Below, one piece after another: positions 1 to 9,500 of a stretch of 10,271 nucleotides of DNA (within the stretch, counting starts at the first letter, position 1; every line of letters starts with the position of its first letter). A model generated the notes under the pieces. It searched no databases. It worked only from the letters and a program-made list of their open reading frames with translations, and was not told where the DNA came from. The stretch is from an uncultured Eubacteriales bacterium (GTDB taxonomy: Bacteria; Bacillota; Clostridia; Oscillospirales; Acutalibacteraceae), in assembly GCA_934630995.1 (NCBI GenBank), contig CAKTXU010000037.1, forward strand, positions 1-10,271, read 5' to 3'. The position numbers and the translations under genes are program-made.

Positions 1-500
1 ATACCATCCAGTGCCGCGATCTTCATTTCAAAGGTATAGCTCTGATCCGGATCCAGCCCGGTAAACACCGGGGTATTCTGCCAGTCGCTCCAGGTTTCCG
101 TCTCCGCGTCCAGCAGGCAGCGGTAAACCGCGCCTTCCACAGCGGTCAGGGTAATGCTGCGGGAATCGAACGACGCCACCGTTGGCTTACCGGGGGTGGC
201 GAACCGGGTGGCCGCCGTCCCCGTCTCCACAGCGGGGGCGTCCCCCACCGCGTTATACGCCAGGATCTGGTACTCGTACACCGTCTTCGCCTTCAGCTTG
301 CCGATCTCCACGGTAAATTCCTTGGCTTCACCGGCGTCCTGAATGGTTTCGGCCGTCTTCCAGTCGGTGTCGCCCTGCTTGCGGTACTGCACCTCCACGC
401 GGTCGAAATACTTGTCGTCCGGATAGGCTACCGCTCCGGAAATGGACACACTGTCCGCCGTCTGCCCGGCGACCTTGCCGGACAGGGTCGGGGCGGGCGC
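1..500 (-). other. FN3-like domain pair, second truncated by window edge
   Basis: Residues 3038-3138 read as a fibronectin type III domain: an entry strand SVSISGAVAYPDDKY, the FN3-typical VEVQYRKQGDTDWKTA, the loop EIGKLKAKTVYEYQILAYNA, and a G-D-A-P tail. A second unit starts ATPGKPTVASFDSRSITLTA and continues with YRCLLDAETETWSDWQNTP and VFTGLDPDQSYTFEMKIAAL, where the window ends. The 'VFTGL.P...Y.F...iAA.D' phrase is typical of FN3-like modules in clostridial extracellular proteins. These domains usually act as linkers that present neighbouring domains. Confidence 0.7.
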
Positions 501-3500
501 GTTGTCATCGATCAGGATCCGGCCGCTGGTGAGGGCTGCCTGGTTGCCGGCAACGTCCTTGGCCGTAACGGTGACAGTACCGTCATAAGACCGGGTGATA
601 TAACCGCTGTAGTTGCCGTCCTCCTGTTTTTCCAGAAGATAGCTGTTGCCGTCTTCCGTCGCGGCCACGACCGAGGCGATGCCGCTGAGGGCGTCGTCCA
701 CGCGGACGGTGACCTTCATCTGCTTGTTGGTAGCGGAATTGAACAGCCGCATAAACATGGCAAAAAGATTGTCCTTTTCCAGCGGTTTGTCGGTTTTCTC
801 AAAGGCTATCTCTCCGTCGAACACCGGCGCGGTGCGATCCACCTTCACCGGCACGGTGACGGCCGGAGTGGCCAGATCGCCCTCTCCGAGAGCCTTGGCC
901 AGCAACAGGTATTCGCCGTCCTCCAGTTGGATAGTCACCTTGTTTTGCTCGGTGTTCTGCCATTCGCCGCCGTTTTGCTGATAGGCAAGGGTTTTGAAGG
1001 GAAAGGCCGTCAGCTTCTCCGCCGAAATGGTCACAGAGGCCTCCGGCACGGAAGCATTGATCCACTCCACGCCCGGCGCGCTGGGCACGATGGTCACATC
1101 CCCCGTATAGTTGAGCTGGTTGTCGATAAGCACCGTGTAGGTGCTGGGTTTCGCCCTCTCGTCCTTGGGCTGTACGGTAATGGTGAAGCGGTTTTCCGCC
1201 CCCGCCACCGCCACCGGCTGGCCGTTGATGGTGGTCAGCTGCAGCGGCAGCGTATGGGCCAGGCCCTGTACGCCGGTGGCCAGCAGATTGCCCTGGCCGT
1301 CCCGCAGGGTCAGCTCCGCCCCCTGGCCGGAGGCCGCCGCCGTCAGGTAGGTCAGGCTCAGGTTTTCGCCTACCACGCGGTATTCCGCTGTGTTCTTGTC
1401 AAACGCCAGGTTCAGGCCGTCCAGAGACAGACCGTACAGGGTGCTGTCCATCTCGTCCGGGGAGGCGGTGAAGTTTTCCACCTTCACCATGCTGCCCAGC
1501 TTGCTGAATGCCACCTCCCGGGTGACCACGCCCTCCGGTCCGAAGGACATCAGCCCCTCGGCGGTATCCGCGATGTACTTCTGCTCGATGACATTGCCGG
1601 CATCGTCCAGCAGCACCACCAGGGCGTTGCCGTTGGCCGCCGGGGCCATGGACAGATTCTGGATGGTGATGGTGGCGACCGTGGTTTCCCCGTTGGTCAG
1701 CTCCGCCTGATTGGCGAACTGCCGGCCGCTGTTGCGGCCCATGAGGTTTTCAAACTGCGCCGTGCTGACATTGTTGGTGTCATAATACTCCTGGATTTCC
1801 TGATATTCGCCCTTTTCGTCGAGCTCCTCGATCCATACCCGTGCATACACCGGAATGCCCGCCTCGGGGATCTCATTGTAGCCCTTTTCCGTGAGATATT
1901 TCTTCAGCTCCACAGTGAACTTTTTCCGGTAGGCGTCGTCGTCGATGGCCTGCAGATCCTCGTCGCAGTCGATGACAAGCTCGTCGAGAATCTCCTCGGT
2001 GTAGTTGCGGTCGGTATAGAAGCCCACGTGTACCCGCCGGCCGCTGCCCGCGAGGGCGGCTTCCGACTCGTTGTTGAGGGTGAGCATCAGGTCACGCACG
2101 CCGTCCTGCTCCCCGACCACCTCCATGCTGTGGATGCCCACGTCGGGCAAATCCAGGTATAGGGTGTTTTCTACCGTGCTTTGGATCCCGTTTTCAAAGG
2201 TGGCGGTGACGGTATAGGCCGGGTTGACCACGCCGCTCTCCGGCACCAGATAATCCACCGTGACATCCAGAGTGCCGTTGGGCTCGATCCGGATATCCTC
2301 CGGCCCGTAGGTGACGGTTTTGCCGCCCAGCTCAATGGACAGCCCGGTCACCGCCTGGGCGCCGTTGTTGCGCAGGGTGAAGGTCACCGGCAGCTCCAGA
2401 CCCTTGATCATGTTGTCGAAATCGGCGTCCAGCGACTCCACCGTGACCTCGTTGCTCATGTAGGCGGTAGCGGAGCCGGGGATATAGGCCAGGGCGGGTG
2501 TATAGATGGTTTCGCCGCCTGCCTCCACTTCTTCCAGCCCGGTATACTGCGCCACCGCGAAAGCGGCGCGCAGCCTCATATCGCTTCGGTTTTCGCCGTT
2601 ATGGATATCAGGGTCATTGTCTGTTTCATAGTCGTCAAAAATATGATAGAGATAGTCGATTGGCTCGACCACAAAGAAGGAATCGATCTGGTTGCTGTCG
2701 GCCAGAACGATGATGCTGGACACACCGCTGGCGCCGAAGCGTCCGCTGCCCTTGTCGGTCAGCCGCACCGCGTACAGGCCGCTGCCCGCCACCGGCATGG
2801 AACCCTCCGGCACGGCGTCCGCCTGCCGGATCTCCCGGCTTTCCCAGGCGAGGGCCACATGATCGATGGAGCGGTTGCCGGTCCGCACAAACTGGAAATT
2901 GCTGGTGGGCCGATTGGGCTGAGAGCCCATCAGCTCCCGCAGGCTGTCGGCTGTGTCGGGCCGGATATTCCCGTCCCTATCGAGCACCGCCAGACGGATG
3001 TCGCCGTCGGCGTTGTCCCCCGCCGTGTGGTACCACGCCAGAATAAACTGCTCCTCGCCGGTTTCCTCGTTCATGATGGCCGCGGTCACCTGCGGGTTCT
3101 CGTCCGCCTCGCTATCCTGGGTGAGCTGCTGGTTTTTGATGACCTCGCCGGTGGCGGTATCCACCACGGCGTAGACCACCTCGTAGTTCTCGGCATTGCC
3201 GGTGTTGGGGCCGTCCAGGGTATAGGTGACCGCCGCGCGGCCGGAGCCGTCCCACAGCATGGTGATGTCCAGACCCTTGACCCCGCCGGTGGTGCCGTTA
3301 TACAGCACCTGGGTCTCGCCCCACTCGCCGTCCTTGTAAATCCGATAAAGGATTTGATCGTTCTGCCCCAGACCGGCGGTATGGGGATTTGGATGCATAC
3401 TGGTGTTCCGCCAGGCCACGATGGCCGTCTTCCGGTCGGGGTCGGAGGCCACCACCGGGGACATATCCGGCGTGGTGTTGTCGGTCAGACGGAAATACGT

Positions 3501-6500
3501 GTCCGTAGCATAGTATTTTCCTTCCGGTGTTGTGTAAATCCCCGCAACAATCTCGGTGCTGCTGGCCATGAGGTCCTGCTCGCTCTCGCTGAACGTGCCG
3601 TCCTCCTTGGCCTCCATATCCTCGGGAACCATGGTCCAGACGCTGACATAAAAGTCGTTTTTCCCCGAGGTATCCGGATCGATACTTTTACCCTTCAGGC
3701 CTTCCACCTCGGAGGGCAGGGTAGCCCCGCTGCTATCCAAGTAAGTATCGTATCTTGCCCGGAAAGATCTCAGGCTATCGCCCCTCATCATCAGGGCGTT
3801 GTACCCGTCCTCCGAAATGACGGGGTTAAACAGGGCGTAATGGTCGCCACCCTTCAAATTCCGACGGAACAGGCCATTTGCCGCATCTTCAAAGACGCCC
3901 TCGATGGTCTGCGGCGTCGTAGCCACCGCCTTCGGGGAAACAGAAGCCCCCGCCGGCACCGCCTTGCTGGAGAAGACGCGGAACTGGGGATTGGCAGCGA
4001 TATACGCCTCCACCGCCTCGTTCAGGTTGTCGGCGGTCACCGGGCCGCCGGTGCGGGCGTCCCAGTAAGCGTAAATCTCGTCCCATTCGTTGAACAGCCA
4101 GGTTTTGGTATAGCTGGCGGAGGCCAGCACCGTTTCATAGGAGATAAACAGGAATTTGGCATAGAACTTGATGCCCACCATACCCGAGAAGGTGAGCGAC
4201 TGCCCGTCCATAACCCGCAGTTTCTCGTCCTCCAGATAGTTCCGGTTGAGCCAGGTGTTGCGGCTGTCCAGCGAAATCTGGCCGAACACGCCGATTTTCA
4301 GCGCCACCACCGAGAAATCGAAGCCCAGACCGCCGAAGGCGTTGAGGTAGGCGTAGATCCGCAGGGTGGTCAGATAGTCGTTGACCGATTTTTTATCAGG
4401 ATTCTGCCATTTCAGGGTTTGGCCGTTCTCCACCTGCTCCTCATAGAAGGTCTTGACCCCGAAGTCCACCGCGATGGCCGCGCCCAGGCCCAGCTCCGCC
4501 GTCACCGGCACAGGCCCGACCATGGAATTGAACTTCCAGGTATAGCCGAAGCCGCCGCCCGCGCTAAAGCCGCCGTTGTGCACCACGGTTTCCCATTTTC
4601 CGGTTTCGCCGTTAAAGACAACCTGACCTTCGTAATAGCCGGTGAGCTCCATGCTGATATCGCCGCCGCCCTTCTTCTTGCCGGTGGCGTAGTCCTGCAT
4701 TTCCTGCATCTTGTTTTTGAAGTAATTCCCCGACATCAGCTCCTTTTTCTCTTTCAGGCCGGGCTTATACGTGAACTCCGTCCGGGCGGGGTCCTTATAG
4801 ATGAGGGTGTCCGAGGTGCTGTTGGCGTCCATGTTGCTGTAGCCGCCATAAATGAGGACATTGAACACGGTGGAGATCTGCATGGTCAGCAGTTTGGTGG
4901 AGAAGCTGAGCTTCTCTAAAGCCTTGAGTCCGGCGTTGATCAGCTTGTCATCCAACCCCATGTCGTAGCCGTCGATGGACATGGAATCCAGCAGGCTGAC
5001 TAAGAAGGTCTTGGTGCTTTCGCTCTCGGCCACGTCCTCCACGCCGAACATATTGATGATCTGGAACGGCATGGTGAAGCTCTTGAAGAGGGTGGTATCG
5101 TCCATGTACAGCCGCACCGATACCGCCCGCTTTTTGCCCGACTCCATCCACATGGTGGATTCGTTGAGCTTCTGGGTGTGCTCGGTTATCATGATGGTGG
5201 AGAAGGGGTACACAATGGTTTTGCTGGACTGGCCGTTAGGGGTAATCCCCGCGTCGTCCACCAGCTTGACATTGGCCTGCCGGGCCTTGTCGATGTCCAT
5301 GCCCCACCACATGACGGTGGTTCTCAGCACGCCGTTGGGATAATCCGCGTTGGGGCCCAGGGTGTTGGTGTAATTCTGAACCGAGATTTCCAGCGGGTTT
5401 TCCTCATCGTCGCTGAAGGTCTGGCTGACGATATAGGGCTCGTTTGCCTTGTCCGCCGCCTCCAGGGTGACGATGTCGGACACCTGCGCCTCGCCCACCT
5501 GGCTGTTGTAGTTGAGGATATGCGGCCGGAAGCTGCCGGTGTTATACACCAGCTCGCAGGCCATCTCGATCTTGTCCTTGACGGTGATGAGGGTGTCCGT
5601 GGCCTCGTCCTTCGTGTGAAAGTCCTCTACATTGAACCGGATCGTGATTTTGCCGTCCTTGTCGGCCGTGAGGGTCTTGCCCTCCTTGTTCTCGGCCGCC
5701 GGGCAGTATTCCCCGTTTTTGTAGACGCCGCCCCGCCAGGTGACGCTGCCGATATAGGGGGTGCCGTCCGGTTTTTTCAGGTAGAGGGTATAGCTGGCCG
5801 CCGGGCGCAGGCTGTAGTTGTTCACAGGGTAGGAGTTGATGGCCCCGCTGCTGCTCTCCCCCGAAACCAGGGTGCTCTGCCGCACAATGCCCATATAGTC
5901 CTCGCCCGATTTGACCCGCACATCGCTGCCGATGCCGTCCGGCTCCATCAGGGCGAGCTCGCCCTCGTCGTTGGACCACACGGTTTTCTGCTCGCCCTTT
6001 TTGGTGGTGTACACCACCTCGGTTTTCGCCCGCGGATAGAACCGGAACATATACAGCTGATCCTTGAGGGTCTGAACATGCACCGTCACCGAGGATTCCA
6101 TCCCGGTTTTGCCGTGAACGGCGGTCAGCTTCACCTGCCCATCCTGATACCCCACCAGCTTCAGATCGCTGAAGGGGGAATAGGTGGTGTAGCTGTAGTT
6201 GCGCATATCCTGATACACGCCGGCCTCGGCATAGTGCAGGGCGCCGAACTCCAAGTTATCGTTCTGCCAGCGGATCTGGTCGGCCACCATCTGCCAGGCG
6301 TAGTCGCTGTAGTTGATGCTGATGACCTGCTCCAGCCGAATGTCCCTGCCATAGGTGTTCAGGATGTCGTCGCTGGACAGTCCGGTCAGCTTCTGAAGGT
6401 TGTTGAGGGTGAAATGGTCGTCCTCCATCCCCTCTTCCGCCTTCGCCCCGTCCACCAGGATATCCAGGGCGCGGCCGTTGTATACATAGAACACCGAGGA

Positions 6501-9500
6501 ATCATACGACCAGGTGGAATCCCGGTGGTTCTTTGATTTGATGTTGACGGTGTACACGTCCCGCAGACTGTCCGCCGCCACCGCTGAAATCGGCAGCGCA
6601 TAGGTTCCGGTATAGGTACCGTTCCCCTTATCCGTCATGCCGGAGGTGAACTCGCCGGTTTCCTTATCGAAGACGATTTTGCTGCCGTCGATGACTTCGC
6701 CGTTGCGGGAAACGGTGAACTCGAATTCGCCCTCGTTGATCGCGTCGAAATACTTCAGCGTCCAGTTCAGAGGAAGGGTCTTGACGCGGGTATCCAGCAG
6801 ATAAATATTGTCGTCTTTTTCCAGAGACACTTTGGCCGCCGGGGAAATGGCCACGATATACCCAACGTCCCGCATCACCTCGCCCGTGAGAGGGTTGGTG
6901 GTCTCCACCGTAAAGGTATAGGACGGGGTATCCCCCACCGAGATGTTTTGAATCAGGTCGGCGGGAATGTCAAAGCTGGTGGCGTTGACGAGCCGGGGAT
7001 ACTCCCGGCTGTCGAAGGTCTTCAGCGGCGCCGCCGCCTCTGCCGCCTCCTGGGTCAGGTTGCCCTCATACAGCTTTAGGGTGAAGTGGGTGTTGGGATT
7101 TTGATATTCCGTTTCGTTGCGGTAGATGACGTTGGTCAGCCAGCTGACCGTGGCGACGCTGCCCTTGACGGTCTGGAAAACATTGGCGTTGTCCGGCACC
7201 GCCAGCATCAGCGGCCCGCCGTCCCGCACATCAACGGTGATGGGATCGCTGTATTTATAGAGAGAACCATAACCGTCTATTTGGTAATAGATTCTCAGCC
7301 GGAACTGCTGCTTGCCGGGGCGGTACGGGCTGATGGCCCCGGTGTAAGAACTAATACTGGCCACACTGGTACCGTTTACCGGTTCCCAGTAGACAGAGTT
7401 GAACGGATAGGAGCTTTCCCCGTGAAACTCCCAGGAAAGAAGGGTGGCCTCCGCGGAGCTCATATACACCACGCCGGGGATCCCCGACGGCGGGTTTTCG
7501 GGGAAAATCAGCTCAAAATCCTCTGGCTTGGGAAAGACCACCGGCTTTTGAGTAAAGGAAACCATCGGAAGCTGATAAACCAGTGTCTCATCGCTGAACA
7601 GCCGGATATTCCAGACCACCGGCTCGTCTGAGTCAACAATCGGCTTGAGGGGGATGGTGGTGGTCATGGCCGAGCCGTCTTCCGCCAGGTCCATATAATA
7701 GGAATCCTTGTACTGACCCGTGGCCGGATCCTGGATTTTCACCTTGTAATCTCTGACATTGTCCACGATCCACTGGGCCTTATCGAGATCCAGACGCACC
7801 GTGACCGTCACATCCTCGGCCACGGGGCCGTATTCCGCCTTGTCCACGCCCATGCCCAAAAAGGCGTCGAGCCGGTCGAAATATCCGATCTCCCCCGTCA
7901 CCTCTTGGGGGGTGTCAAAGGTGATGGTGTTGTTTTCAATATAGTAGGAGGTTTTGCCGCCGGTGACGCTCTTCACCGCTAGTTTCCAGGTGTCGGCGGT
8001 CTTGTCTTTGTCATCGGCGGTCACCGGGTACAGGAAGTGGTACGTCTTGCTGTAGCCCGAGGCTTCCACGCTCTCCAGCACGGTGCCGTCCTCCATGACC
8101 AGCTGCAGCCGCCCGCTCTTGCCGTCCAGATAGACGGGCTGGTTGTAGGTGACCCGGATGGGGATGGCCTGCCCCTCGATATAGGTGCCGGTTGCGGCCT
8201 CGATGGCTGCAACCTTGGCCGGTTTTCGGCCCTCTGCCCGCAAGGCATAGCCGCCGTCCCAATCCAGCCTCGCTCCATGGTGATAGCTTGTATAAGGAGG
8301 TTCGGAGAAGTGGTCGTAGCGATAGGGACCCCCGGCGGCGGAAACGCTGATTCCGTCCCGCTGCAGCAGATTGCTCAACTCAATCCAGCCCAGTTCCTCC
8401 CCTTTTTTCAATAAATCGAAAAGGAAAGTGCCCGCCTCCACGCCGCTGCTTTGGGATACCCAAAGAGACGAGGGTCCAAAGGGGGACGATAACGTATACA
8501 GCTCAGACGGATTTGTGTTATTATACGCATCGCCTCTTGTGGGGCTCATGGTGGCACTGGACGTAACAATCGTGTCCACCAGGCCGGCCTCCAGCGCCGC
8601 ATAAAATTCCTTGTTGGGGGAATAGGTAGATTTGGCAATCATTGCCCGCGCCGTCGCGGTGGGAATCGAGGGTATCAGCTCATTGCTGGTACGACTGTCG
8701 CTCCAATAGTTCGAATAAATGCTCAGGCCGCCGCTGGATCCGCTCATGGAAATGTTGAGCGGCTCCATTTTGGTGAACTCGGTGGTCTCGGGGCTTTGCG
8801 TCAGCAGGATGGTCATGGCGGTTTTCCCGTTTTCAAACAGGCCGCCTAGGGGTTCCGACAGGGCGAGCCATATGATGGGGTAATCCGCGGGAACACGCTC
8901 ACTAAATCTCCAGCTCAAGCGGTCGTACCGGTCTTGCGCCAGAACGTCCACAGAACCGTCGCGCCAGCCCATAATTTTGTAGTTAAATCCGAACGGTTCA
9001 CCCGTATCGCTTGAAAATTTCGCATCTACATTAATGTCACCAAGCCGCTCCTCAACTTCGAAACTGTCCATCTTTATGACAGGCAGCTCTTCCCGGTTGC
9101 TCAGGCTCAGCCCGCTGCCGTTGATCTGGTCGATGAGGGATTGCAGCGCCGCCTTGTGGGTGTCGGTCATCTTCACGCCGTCGGTGAAATACAATTCCCG
9201 GATCCGCTCGATCTCCTCCTCGATCTCCAGAATGGTCTTGAGATCGGCCAGGGTCAGCTCCTTGCCGTCCACCTTGCATTTGCGGGTCAGGTCGGTGTCC
9301 GGGTCGTTAACCAGGGCCAGGGCCTCTTCCGTGGTCAGCTTTTTGCCGTCCAATTCGATCTGATAGGACAGGAAGTTGCCCCGCGCATCGATAATCCCTG
9401 CCGCCCGCAGGCTGTCCAGGAGCTTCAGGGCCTCCTCCCGTCCGTACAGGGCGGTCAGACAGTCCAGCAGCTCCTGGTTATAGCCCACCGGCTGGGACGC

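Noticed and set aside
927..2162. 411-codon open frame on the plus strand
   Set aside because: Same antisense shadow; it ends at a sense CTA codon in the CARDB-like region. The overlying sense sequence encodes clear, familiar domains.
2181..4919. 912-codon open frame on the plus strand
   Set aside because: It is codon-aligned and exactly antisense to the giant gene. Stops in this frame arise only where the sense gene uses TTA, CTA or TCA, which it rarely does. Its ends fall exactly at such codons (for example the sense TTA at 4917-4919). The translation is His/Gly/Val-rich and not protein-like.
5542..5979. 145-codon open frame on the minus strand inside the giant gene
   Set aside because: It is an out-of-frame overlap with the giant coding sequence, Arg/Gly/His-rich in translation, with no domain and no ribosome binding site.
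5178..6536. 452-codon open frame on the plus strand
   Set aside because: Same codon-aligned antisense frame as the 912-codon shadow; it ends where the sense gene uses TCA. No ribosome binding site or recognisable domain.
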